A stretch of DNA of 42,586 nucleotides from JAKAXG01 sp035702985 (lineage in GTDB: Bacteria; Actinomycetota; Acidimicrobiia; Acidimicrobiales; Palsa-688), in contig DASSZD010000136.1 in the NCBI GenBank assembly GCA_035702985.1, positions 1 through 42,586 of the forward strand, in the 5' to 3' direction. The notes beneath the pieces were generated by a model, which was given only the letters and a program-made list of their open reading frames with translations, was not told where the DNA came from and searched no databases. A program made the translations under genes and the position numbers. The first letter of the stretch is position 1. Each line of letters opens with the position of its first letter. Positions 6,991-13,413 of this stretch are shown here, in pieces.

Positions 6991-7873
6991 TATCCCGGAC
7001 CACCCGGGCGCCGTCGAAGAACACGTCCCGCCAGTTGTAGACCAGCACCAACACACCGTCCATGAGCAAGGCATTGCGGCGGGCGTCGTCGTAGGCCTTG
7101 TGCTCCGGGCTCCAGTGGTGGGCGAAACCGTCCACCTCGGCGACCAGGCCGGGCCTGATCAGGAAGTCGATCCGGTACCGCCCCTCGGACCCCATGTGGA
7201 CTTCCCGGCCCTGGATGGTGATCCCGAACCGGTGGAACAATCTCATCGCCTCGGCTTCGAGCACCGAGGGAGGCGGTCCGCCGGCCAACGCTCGCACCTC
7301 CAGCACCCTCGCCAGGGTCCGAGGGCCCTGCCGGCCCCGTCGCGACAGCCGCTGGATCTCGGCCAGCAGTCCCCCGATGGTCACCATCCCGGTGGCGACG
7401 GCCCGGTCGACGATCGGATCCAGCGCGTCGCGCTCCATCCCGGCGGCCAGATCGCAGATGCACCGGAGAGCGTCGGTGTAGGGCACCCCGCGCCGGTAGA
7501 GCACCCGGTCAGGATCCAGATCGCGGCTGCGGTGCACCTCCACCCGCTCCAGCCGGGGCCGCATGTCGTAGGGAACGGTTATGCAGGGCCGGGATGGCGG
7601 GCGCCGGGTCAACCCCAGGATCCACGCCGCCGACAGGTGGGAGGCGGCGGCCGGGGGACCGGCGGCCAGGCAGGCGGCCAGGAGATCGGTACGAGCAGAC
7701 GGACCCACCCCCGCTACGCCGAAGACGCCAGGGTGGTACCGGACCCACACCCCCTCCCGGACCCGCCAGGCGATCTGCCGGCGGCTGAGGCCGATCGACA
7801 ACGCCTGCCGGGTTGTTATCAGCCCGAGCTGGGCGGCGGTGACGGATCGAATGGACCTGTCGATGCCTGTCAT
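6965..7873 (-). CDS. AbiEi-type winged helix / DUF559 nuclease-like fusion
   Basis: A 302-residue protein. Residues 8-60 resemble the N-terminal winged-helix domain of AbiEi antitoxins (QLGLITTRQALSIGLSRRQI, then WRVREGVWVRYHPGVF). Residues about 200-300 form a DUF559 (Vsr-like, PD-(D/E)XK) domain with the acidic positions in SVLEAEAMRLF, YRIDFLI (Asp236) and VAEVDGF (Glu247), then H252-H253. Such proteins are numerous in actinobacteria and their role is unproven; DNA binding plus nuclease activity is inferred. No AbiEii toxin gene is adjacent. A five-copy operator-like array sits over its probable -35 region, suggesting autoregulation. Its 3' end is embedded in a repeat tract. The ATG at 7873 has TAGCAT 8 nt upstream. 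Confidence 0.82.
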   Translation of the reverse strand: MTGIDRSIRSVTAAQLGLITTRQALSIGLSRRQIAWRVREGVWVRYHPGVFGVAGVGPSARTDLLAACLAAGPPAAASHLSAAWILGLTRRPPSRPCITVPYDMRPRLERVEVHRSRDLDPDRVLYRRGVPYTDALRCICDLAAGMERDALDPIVDRAVATGMVTIGGLLAEIQRLSRRGRQGPRTLARVLEVRALAGGPPPSVLEAEAMRLFHRFGITIQGREVHMGSEGRYRIDFLIRPGLVAEVDGFAHHWSPEHKAYDDARRNALLMDGVLVLVYNWRDVFFDGARVVRDIRAAQRAA

Positions 7874-7881
7874 AGGACGTC

Positions 7882-7887
7882 ATGCTA
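7882..7887 (-). promoter_or_regulatory. -10 TAGCAT before the AbiEi/DUF559 gene
   Basis: TAGCAT lies 8 nt before the ATG at 7873. A -35 spaced 17-18 bp away would fall at about 7905-7911, inside the first ACTGGTGACA repeat, so a protein bound there would block this promoter. Confidence 0.45.
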
Positions 7888-7901
7888 GTTCCCACCCGCA
7901 T

Positions 7902-7985
7902 ACTGGTGACACGAATTGCATTCTGGTGCCATAAATGAACACGTGGTGTCGATTTGTGTCACCAGTTGTATTTTCTGTCACCAGT
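7902..7985. promoter_or_regulatory. Five-copy ACTGGTGACA operator-like array
   Basis: Forward copies: ACTGGTGACA at 7902, TCTGGTGCCA at 7922 and the weaker CGTGGTGTCG at 7942, exactly 20 bp apart. Inverted copies: TGTCACCAGT ending at 7966 and at 7985, 19 bp apart. The block is AT-rich compared with its surroundings. Spacing close to two helical turns puts all copies on about one face of the DNA, as expected for cooperative binding by a regulator. Confidence 0.6.
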
Positions 7986-8034
7986 TCGATGTACGGAGCC
8001 GGTTGACAGCGTGGGCGGACCGGTGGCTCCCCCC

Positions 8035-8382
8035 TCAGGGCCCCTCCTGGTCGGGTCCCGGGCGCTGGGGGTCGGGGGAGAAGTGCCCGACCAGGGCGGC
8101 CAGGCGACGGTCCCAGGTCCGACCGACCTCGTCCAGCCACGTGGTGGCGTCGTTCAGGCGCCCCGGTACGAGTCCGTACAGCACCTCGCGGCCCTGACGT
8201 TCCCGGTGGAGCAGCCCGGCGTGGGCCAGCGTCGACAGGTGTTTCACCACCGCCTGGCGCGACACCGGGAACTGGCCGGCCAGATCGGTGGCGCTGAGCG
8301 GCCCCTGATCGGACAGCCTCCGCATTATCTGCCGGCGGGTGGCATCGGCCAGCGCCTCGAACACCTCGTCGGGGTCAGCCAA
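8035..8382 (-). CDS. ArsR-family winged-helix repressor
   Basis: A 115-residue regulator. The fold runs EVFEALADATRRQIMRRLSD, then a helix-turn-helix in SATDLAGQFPVSRQAVVKHL and a wing at ERQGREVLYGLV. No metal-binding cysteines are visible, so it belongs to the metal-independent SRPBCC-linked group. No in-frame ATG or GTG lies at a sensible place. A TTG at 8382 gives the usual family start (ADPDEVFEAL) and overlaps the end of the SRPBCC gene by 8 nt, implying translational coupling. The two GCAAC-N6-GTTGC dyads upstream of the operon are its likely targets and also flank the clpP promoter. Confidence 0.88.
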   Translation of the reverse strand: MADPDEVFEALADATRRQIMRRLSDQGPLSATDLAGQFPVSRQAVVKHLSTLAHAGLLHRERQGREVLYGLVPGRLNDATTWLDEVGRTWDRRLAALVGHFSPDPQRPGPDQEGP

Positions 8383-9004
8383 CGGAGGTGAGCTGGTGCT
8401 CCCCGGCCCAGAGGCGAAATCGGATGTCGTCGCCGACCCCCCACGACGCCGCCGCCGAGAGCGACCCCTCCACCGACACCGGCACCATCGCCGACAGCGC
8501 CGCCGCCGCCGACAGCGACGCCGCCACGGCCGCCGCAGCCGACATAGACGCCGCCACGGGCCCCGCAACCGACAGCGACGTCGCCCCGCCGGGGAGCTCC
8601 GTGGCGGCCCGCCCGCCGTTCTCGCCCACCGTCGCGTCGGCTTCCCGCTCGACTTCGTGCCCGTCCGATGGGGCTCCATCCGGGCCGGGGCCTTCCACCA
8701 TGGCCTCCTGGACGGTGAGGCGGGTGTGGTCCGCCTCGGGCTCGAGGAGGTAGGCCACCTCGGAGGCAGGGCCGGTGCCGGGCTCCGCGGGCCACCACCG
8801 GTATCTCAGGTAGCGGGCCGGCCTGACCACCTCCACCACTCCGTGCCGGACGGCTCCGTCGGTGCCGGTGAAGCGGAGGTCGCCGCCCTCCTCGGGTGTC
8901 CAGGTCAGGTCGCCCCCCAGCCAGGGTCCGGCCTGGTCGGCGGAGGTGAGGAACTCCCACACCGTGCCGGGTGGGGCGGGGACAACGACCTGGCGGCGGA
9001 TCAT
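8375..9004 (-). CDS. SRPBCC (START-like) protein with Ala/Ser-rich expansion
   Basis: A 209-residue protein of the AHSA1/SRPBCC hydrophobic-pocket family. Residues 1-100 carry the fold (VVVPAPPGTVWEFLTSADQ, GGDLRFTGTDG, LRYRWWPAE, HTRLTVQEAM). Residues about 142-187 are a low-complexity Ala/Ser/Val stretch with three versions of VAASLSAAAA. At DNA level this is an internal GC-rich repeat (about 8444-8581) sitting before the expected C-terminal helix. The ligand is unknown. Family members paired with ArsR genes often act in stress or small-molecule sensing. RBS GAGGAGG lies 8 nt before the ATG at 9004. It is first in an operon with arsR. Confidence 0.8.
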   Translation of the reverse strand: MIRRQVVVPAPPGTVWEFLTSADQAGPWLGGDLTWTPEEGGDLRFTGTDGAVRHGVVEVVRPARYLRYRWWPAEPGTGPASEVAYLLEPEADHTRLTVQEAMVEGPGPDGAPSDGHEVEREADATVGENGGRAATELPGGATSLSVAGPVAASMSAAAAVAASLSAAAALSAMVPVSVEGSLSAAASWGVGDDIRFRLWAGEHQLTSVG

Positions 9005-9031
9005 CTAAAGGGCCTCCTCGGGCGGTAGTAG

Positions 9032-9047
9032 CAACTCCATGGTTGCA
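9032..9047. promoter_or_regulatory. ArsR operator candidate O1
   Basis: Dyad GCAAC-N6-GTTGC. Its right half overlaps the proposed clpP -35 (TTGCAC, 9044-9049). It is 28 bp from the SRPBCC start, so binding could repress both directions. Confidence 0.6.
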
Positions 9048-9072
9048 CATCGGGCCGTCATCCGCCTATTGT
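9044..9072 (+). promoter_or_regulatory. clpP promoter candidate
   Basis: TTGCAC (9044-9049) and TATTGT (9067-9072) are spaced by 17 bp. The -35 overlaps operator O1 and the -10 overlaps the left edge of operator O2, a classic layout for repression. Confidence 0.45.
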
Positions 9073-9090
9073 GCAACCAATGAGTTGCAC
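9071..9090. promoter_or_regulatory. ArsR operator candidate O2
   Basis: Perfect 7-bp arms: GTGCAAC-N6-GTTGCAC. Its centre is 41 bp from that of O1, about four helical turns. It covers the clpP start-of-transcription region. Confidence 0.65.
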
Positions 9091-9114
9091 TACCTGCGAC
9101 GAGGAGAGGGCCTG

Positions 9115-9756
9115 ATGAGCTACCTGGTACCGACGGTCATCGAGCAGACGTCCCGGGGGGAGCGGGCATTCGACATCTACTCCCGCCTGCTCAAGGATCG
9201 GATCGTCGTGCTCGGCACGGAGATCAACGACGCCAGCGCCAACCTCCTAACCGCCCAGTTGCTGTTCCTGGAGGCCGAGGACCCCGAGAAGGACATCTGC
9301 CTGTACGTCAACAGCCCGGGCGGTTCGGTCACCTCCACTCTCGGCATCTACGACACCATGCAGATCATCCGGCCCGAGGTGTCGACGATCTGCCTGGGAA
9401 TGGCCGCGTCGGGGGCGGCGGTGGTGCTGGCCGCCGGGGCGGCGGGGAAGCGGATGGTGCTCCCCAACTCCCGGGTGCTCATCCACCAGCCCCACGGAGG
9501 CGCCCAGGGCCAGGCGGTGGACATCGAGAACCAGGCCCGGGAGATCGCCTTCCTCCGCCGGCGGGTGGACGAGATCCTGGCCCATCACACCGGTCAGCCG
9601 CTCGAGCGGGTGAGCTCCGATACCGACCGGGACTTCATCCTGGGCGCCGAGGATGCGGTGGCGTACGGCCTGGTCGACGAGGTGCTTTCCCCCCGTCGCG
9701 GCCTGGCCCTGGTGGGGGCGGTCAGAGGTGGGGGAGTCGGGGCCGGCACCCTCTGA
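9115..9756 (+). CDS. clpP: ATP-dependent Clp protease proteolytic subunit
   Basis: A 213-residue serine protease subunit that forms double heptameric barrels with a Clp ATPase. The triad is visible: Ser99 in GMAASGAA, His124 in VLIHQPHGG, and Asp in SSDTDRD near 169. YVNSPGGSVTSTLGIYDTMQ is typical ClpP. Actinobacterial clpP1P2 normally lie in one operon beside clpX. Here clpP stands alone with no ATPase gene, so it is probably an additional paralogue. RBS GAGGAGAGGG precedes the ATG at 9115. Its promoter is sandwiched by the two ArsR-type dyads shared with SRPBCC-arsR. The C-terminal tail of about 15 residues is glycine-rich. Confidence 0.93.
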   Translation: MSYLVPTVIEQTSRGERAFDIYSRLLKDRIVVLGTEINDASANLLTAQLLFLEAEDPEKDICLYVNSPGGSVTSTLGIYDTMQIIRPEVSTICLGMAASGAAVVLAAGAAGKRMVLPNSRVLIHQPHGGAQGQAVDIENQAREIAFLRRRVDEILAHHTGQPLERVSSDTDRDFILGAEDAVAYGLVDEVLSPRRGLALVGAVRGGGVGAGTL

Positions 9757-9841
9757 CTCCGGGAACGGGGGCCCGGCCGGTCGCTGCGACCCGTCGGGCC
9801 CGGCCGTGGCGGCGGGGTGGGCAGCCCGGCGCGGCGGCGGC

Positions 9842-9847
9842 TACGGT
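9842..9847 (+). promoter_or_regulatory. -10 TACGGT before the DUF2269 gene
   Basis: TACGGT lies 9 nt before the ATG at 9857 and 6 nt before an in-frame GTG at 9854, so either codon could be the leaderless start. Confidence 0.4.
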
Positions 9848-9856
9848 CCCCGGGTG

Positions 9857-10351
9857 ATGGGAACCGGCTTCAAGATCCTGGTGTTGCTGCACATCCTGTG
9901 TGTGGTCGGCGGCTTCGGAGCCGTGGCCTACAACGGTCTGTACCTGAGCCTGGCCCAGCGCCGGCCCGCCGGCGGCACCAGCGCGGTGATCGAAACCAAC
10001 CGGCTGGTGTCGGGACTGGCCGAGATGCTCATCTACGCCGCACTGCTGTTCGGCATCGGGGCGGTGTCGGCGGCGGGCCCCCATTCCGCGATCAAGTTCA
10101 GCGACGCCTGGGTGTCGGCCGCCTTCGCGGTGTACCTGGTGGACCTGGGCATCCTGCACGGTTTCATCCGTCCCAGCCAGCGGCGCTACGCCGACGTGGT
10201 GAAGCGCCTGGAGGCCCCCGTCGGGCCCGACCAGGACCGGGAGACCGACGTGGCCCAGCTCAAGTCCCTGGAGAAGCGGGTCGGCTTCGGCTGGGGCGCC
10301 TTCAACGTCCTGGTCGTCGGAGCCGTGTACCTCATGGTGTTCAAGCCCTGA
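9857..10351 (+). CDS. DUF2269-like four-helix membrane protein
   Basis: A 164-residue protein with about four hydrophobic helices (residues 5-27, 50-72, 84-105 and 142-162) and short polar loops. It resembles DUF2269-type proteins (LVLLHILCVVGGFGAVAYNG, helices with conserved His and Gly). Its function is unknown; a heme or redox role is only conceivable. The TGA stop forms part of the first unit of a 9-bp tandem repeat. Alternative start: GTG at 9854, one codon upstream. Confidence 0.75.
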   Translation: MGTGFKILVLLHILCVVGGFGAVAYNGLYLSLAQRRPAGGTSAVIETNRLVSGLAEMLIYAALLFGIGAVSAAGPHSAIKFSDAWVSAAFAVYLVDLGILHGFIRPSQRRYADVVKRLEAPVGPDQDRETDVAQLKSLEKRVGFGWGAFNVLVVGAVYLMVFKP

Positions 10352-10397
10352 TAGCCCTGATAGCCCTGATAGCCGTGATAGCCGTGATAGCCCTGAT
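10344..10397. repeat. 9-bp tandem repeat containing a stop codon
   Basis: Six units of AGCCCTGAT, two of them AGCCGTGAT, run head to tail from 10344. The first unit spans the end of the DUF2269 gene, so the TGA at 10349-10351 is repeat DNA. Read in the gene frame, each unit carries TGA and TAG, so copy-number change cannot extend the protein. Confidence 0.9.
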
Positions 10398-10418
10398 GAT
10401 CGGATAGACCGGACGTCG

Positions 10419-11225
10419 ATGCACCCGATCGAGCGCCTCCGCTACGTGGCCCGGGCCACCGGGGCCGACCCGGCGGTCGTCGCCCGGGAGGCGGCCGACG
10501 CGCTGGTCGAGATGGCCCGCATCCAGCCCGCCGGCCTGGTGCCGGCGTGCAAGCGGCTGATCGACCGGCACGTGGCGTCCGGCCCGATCTGGTGGTTGTC
10601 GGCCCGCATGCTGAGATCGGACGACCCGGCCCGGGCCGGGAGGGAGTCGGCCGCCGAGATGGACTCCGATCCCACCGCAGGCCATCTGGCCGACGTGCTG
10701 CCCGACTCCGCCACCGTTCTCGTGGTGGGATGGCCCGACGTGGCGGCCGACGCCCTGCGCCGGCGCGGGGACGCCGAGCTGCTGGTCGTCGAGTGGGCGT
10801 CGGAGGGTGAACAGTTCGCCCGGCGCCTGCGGGACCGGGGCTCGGAAGTAGCGCTGGTGCCGGAGTCCGGGGCTGGACCGGCCGCCGTGGTCGCCGACGT
10901 GGTGCTGATAGAGGCGTTGGCGGCCGGCCCGGCCGGGGTGGCGGCCGTTCCCGGCTCCATGGCCGTGGCCGCGGTGGCCGCCCACCAGCACGTCCCGGTG
11001 TGGGCCGTGACCGGGGTGGGCCGGGTGCTGCCCCAGCAGCTGTGGGACGCCCTGCTCAGCCGGCTGGACGAGTCGGGCCTGGAGCCGTGGGACCGCGCCG
11101 TGGAGGTGGTGCCCGCCGACCTGGTGAGCCACGTGGTGGGCCCCCAGGGTCTGGTCGACGCCGCGGACGGGCTCCAGGCAGCCACCTGCCCGGCTGCCCC
11201 CGAGCTGTTCCGCCCGGCTGGCTGA
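10419..11225 (+). CDS. Conserved protein, eIF-2B/MtnA-like fold suspected
   Basis: A 268-residue protein. Residues 1-70 are helical and start MHPIERLRYVARATGADPAV. The C-terminal 170 residues look like a Rossmann-type domain (VLVVGWPDVAADALRRRGDA). They contain DVVLIEALAAGPAGV and HQHVPVWAVTGVGRVLP, similar in pattern to eIF-2B-alpha, ribose-1,5-bisphosphate isomerase and MtnA proteins. The catalytic Cys and Asp of MtnA are not evident, so I assign no activity. It may bind a sugar phosphate or nucleotide. It lies 67 bp after DUF2269, across the repeat, and starts 8 nt after a weaker TAGACC. Confidence 0.6.
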   Translation: MHPIERLRYVARATGADPAVVAREAADALVEMARIQPAGLVPACKRLIDRHVASGPIWWLSARMLRSDDPARAGRESAAEMDSDPTAGHLADVLPDSATVLVVGWPDVAADALRRRGDAELLVVEWASEGEQFARRLRDRGSEVALVPESGAGPAAVVADVVLIEALAAGPAGVAAVPGSMAVAAVAAHQHVPVWAVTGVGRVLPQQLWDALLSRLDESGLEPWDRAVEVVPADLVSHVVGPQGLVDAADGLQAATCPAAPELFRPAG

Positions 11226-11260
11226 GCCCGGCCGCCGGCCGGGGCGTTTGCTGCAGCTTC

Positions 11261-11266
11261 TAATCT
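11261..11266 (+). promoter_or_regulatory. -10 TAATCT before the DUF885 gene
   Basis: TAATCT is followed by 7 nt (CGAACGG) and then the GTG at 11274. It is among the better matches to a sigma-A -10 in the window. Confidence 0.55.
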
Positions 11267-11273
11267 CGAACGG

Positions 11274-12449
11274 GTGGACCTGATCGAGAGTTATCTGAGC
11301 CTGGGCCTGTCCCTGGGGCGCCACGTGGACGGGTTCGTGGACTACTACTACGGGCCGCCGGAGCTGGCCGAGCGGGCCGCGGCCGGTGTCCCCGAGCCGC
11401 CGGCGGCGCTGGCCGAACGGGCCCGCCGGTTGCTGGCCGACCTCGATGCCGACGATGAGCTGGAGGCGCCGCGCCGGCGGTGGGTGGCCGCCCAGGTGCG
11501 GGGCCTCCACACCAGCGCCCGGAAGCTGGCCGGCGAGCCCATCACCTACCTGGACGAGATCGAGGCCTGCTACGGGGTGCGCCCCCGACCGGTGGAGGAG
11601 GACCAGCTGGCCGAGGCCCACCGCCGCCTGGACGCCGCCCTCCCCGGGAGCGGGCCGCTGGCCGAGCGGTACATCTCCTGGCGGGAGGCCCAGGTCGTGC
11701 CGCCCGACCGCCTGCAGGACGTGCTCGACAGCCTGGCCGAGGACTTCCGGGCCCGCACCGCTGAGGTGTTCGGGTTGCCGGACGGGGAGCGGGTCCAGTT
11801 CGAGCTGGTCGGCCACCAGCCGTGGTCCGGTTTCAACTACTACCTCGGGAGTCTGCGCAGCCGGGTGGCCATCAACACCGACCTGCCGGTCCTGTCGCTG
11901 TCGATCGGCCACATCGTGGCCCACGAGGCCTACCCGGGCCACCACACCGAGCACTGCCGCAAGGAGGTGGGGCTGGTCCGCAAGCGCCGTCACCTGGAGG
12001 AGACCATCGCCCTGGTGGGCACCCCGCAGTGCCTCGTCGCCGAGGGGCTGGCCGACCTGGGCCTGGAGGTGATCTCCGGAGAGCGCCCCGAACCGGTGCT
12101 GGAGGCTCACCTGAAGCCGCTGGGGGTGCCCTACGACGCCGAGCTGGCGGCCACCGTCAACCAGGCGGCGGAGAGCCTGGGCGCCGTCCGGGGCAACGCC
12201 GCCATCGGAATCCACGACGGGGGCTGGTCGTTCGACCGGGCGGTGTCGTACATGGAGAGATGGGCGCTCACCACCCCGGCCCGGGCGGCCAAGGGGGTGG
12301 AGTTCCTGGTCGACCCGACCTGGCGGGCCTACCCGTTCTGCTACATCGACGGGCTGCGCCTGTGCCGGCAGTTCGTGGCCGGCGACCCCAGCCGGTTCGA
12401 GCGGCTCATCACCGAGCAGCTGGTGCCGTCCCAACTGGTCGGAGCCTGA
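11274..12449 (+). CDS. DUF885 metallopeptidase-like protein
   Basis: A 391-residue protein of the DUF885 family, which is related to zinc metallopeptidases. The active-site motif HEAYPGHH is at residues 217-224, and GLADLGLEV further on supplies the probable acidic ligand. The N-terminal half is mostly helical (residues 40-160), as in M3/M32-like peptidases that enclose a channel. No signal peptide is visible, so it is probably cytoplasmic. The length is shorter than that of the 550-600-residue DUF885 members. The GTG at 11274 is the only sensible start and is preceded by a leaderless-type -10. Substrate unknown. Confidence 0.85.
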   Translation: MDLIESYLSLGLSLGRHVDGFVDYYYGPPELAERAAAGVPEPPAALAERARRLLADLDADDELEAPRRRWVAAQVRGLHTSARKLAGEPITYLDEIEACYGVRPRPVEEDQLAEAHRRLDAALPGSGPLAERYISWREAQVVPPDRLQDVLDSLAEDFRARTAEVFGLPDGERVQFELVGHQPWSGFNYYLGSLRSRVAINTDLPVLSLSIGHIVAHEAYPGHHTEHCRKEVGLVRKRRHLEETIALVGTPQCLVAEGLADLGLEVISGERPEPVLEAHLKPLGVPYDAELAATVNQAAESLGAVRGNAAIGIHDGGWSFDRAVSYMERWALTTPARAAKGVEFLVDPTWRAYPFCYIDGLRLCRQFVAGDPSRFERLITEQLVPSQLVGA

Positions 12450-12459
12450 CGGCGGACCG

Positions 12460-12465
12460 TAGCAT
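12460..12465 (+). promoter_or_regulatory. -10 TAGCAT before the malyl-CoA lyase gene
   Basis: TAGCAT lies 8 nt before the ATG at 12474, giving the lyase gene its own start site only 25 bp after the DUF885 stop. Confidence 0.45.
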
Positions 12466-12473
12466 CCCGGGCC

Positions 12474-13412
12474 ATGTCCTCCCGCTCCCGCAGCCTGCCC
12501 CGTCGCTCGTGCCACGCCGTGCCCGGCTCGAGCGACAAGTTCCTGGCCAAGGCCCCGTCCCTGGGCGCCGACATGTTCTTCCTGGACCTCGAGGATGCGG
12601 TGGCTCCCCTGGAAAAAGAGGCGTCCCGGGCGCGTGTGGTGTCCGCCATCCGGGACCAGGACTGGGGCGACTCGGTGCTGTGCGTGCGGGTCAACGCCTG
12701 GGACACCAAGTGGACCTACGGGGATGTGATCGAGGTGGTCGGCCACGCCGGCCCCCGCCTCGACGAGATCATGCTGCCCAAGGTCCAGAACGCCGCCCAG
12801 GTGGTGGCCATGGACCTGCTGCTCACCCAGGTCGAAATCAACCACGGGCTGCCCCCCGGCCACATCGGCATCGAGGCCCAGATCGAGACGGCCCAGGGCC
12901 TGATCAACGTGGAGGAGATCTGCGCCGCCTCCCCCCGCATCGAGACCATCATCCTGGGGCCGGTCGACATGTCCGCGTCGATGGGGATGCCGTCGCTGTC
13001 CGGCGGCCTGCAGATCCCCGAGTACCCCGGCGACTACTTCCACTACGTGTTCATGAAGATCCTGATGGCCGGCCGGGCCAACGGCCTGCAGGTCATCGAC
13101 GGCCCCTACGTCAAGGTGCGCGACCCGGAGGGGTTCCGGGACTACGCCCGGCGCACCCAGATCCTCGGCTACGACGGCAAGTGGAGCCTGCATCCCGACC
13201 AGGTGGCCATCGCCAACGAGGTGTTCTCGCCCACCCAGGAGCAGTTCGACAAGGCGTGGGACGTGCTCGAGAGCTACCGCCAGGCCACCGAGGGGGACCG
13301 CAAGGGGGCGGTCATGATGGGGGAGGAGATGATCGACGAGGCCTCCCGCAAGGTGGCCGTCATGCTCGTCGCCAAGGGGGAGCGGGCCGGGATGATCCGC
13401 AGCGCCCAGTAG
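12474..13412 (+). CDS. mcl: L-malyl-CoA / beta-methylmalyl-CoA lyase (CitE-like)
   Basis: A 312-residue HpcH/HpaI-fold lyase. Motifs: RSCHAVPGSSDKFLAKA, DMFFLDLEDAVAPLEKE (metal-binding acidic residues), DEIMLPKVQ, GIEAQIETAQGLINVEEI, ILGPVDMSASM and GYDGKWSLHPDQV. It closely matches actinobacterial CitE/Mcl proteins that cleave beta-methylmalyl-CoA to glyoxylate and propionyl-CoA, and L-malyl-CoA to glyoxylate and acetyl-CoA. Its convergent neighbour one base away is a methylsuccinyl-CoA dehydrogenase, and a mesaconyl-CoA hydratase lies 2.3 kb on, so the ethylmalonyl-CoA pathway is the natural assignment. Citrate lyase proper is unlikely because no alpha or gamma subunit is present. Confidence 0.85.
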   Translation: MSSRSRSLPRRSCHAVPGSSDKFLAKAPSLGADMFFLDLEDAVAPLEKEASRARVVSAIRDQDWGDSVLCVRVNAWDTKWTYGDVIEVVGHAGPRLDEIMLPKVQNAAQVVAMDLLLTQVEINHGLPPGHIGIEAQIETAQGLINVEEICAASPRIETIILGPVDMSASMGMPSLSGGLQIPEYPGDYFHYVFMKILMAGRANGLQVIDGPYVKVRDPEGFRDYARRTQILGYDGKWSLHPDQVAIANEVFSPTQEQFDKAWDVLESYRQATEGDRKGAVMMGEEMIDEASRKVAVMLVAKGERAGMIRSAQ

Positions 13413-13413
13413 C

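Noticed and set aside
7902..7985. CRISPR array
   Set aside because: Repeats are only about 10 bp, partly inverted, spaced 19-20 bp, and there are no cas genes.
8383..8679. A longer start for the ArsR gene, up to an ATG at 8679
   Set aside because: The extra 99 residues are Arg repeats produced by reading the SRPBCC repeat region in another frame. The family begins at ADPDEVFEAL.
12474..13412. Citrate lyase beta subunit
   Set aside because: No citD, citF or citG genes are nearby, and the sequence and neighbours match the malyl-CoA lyase branch of the same family.
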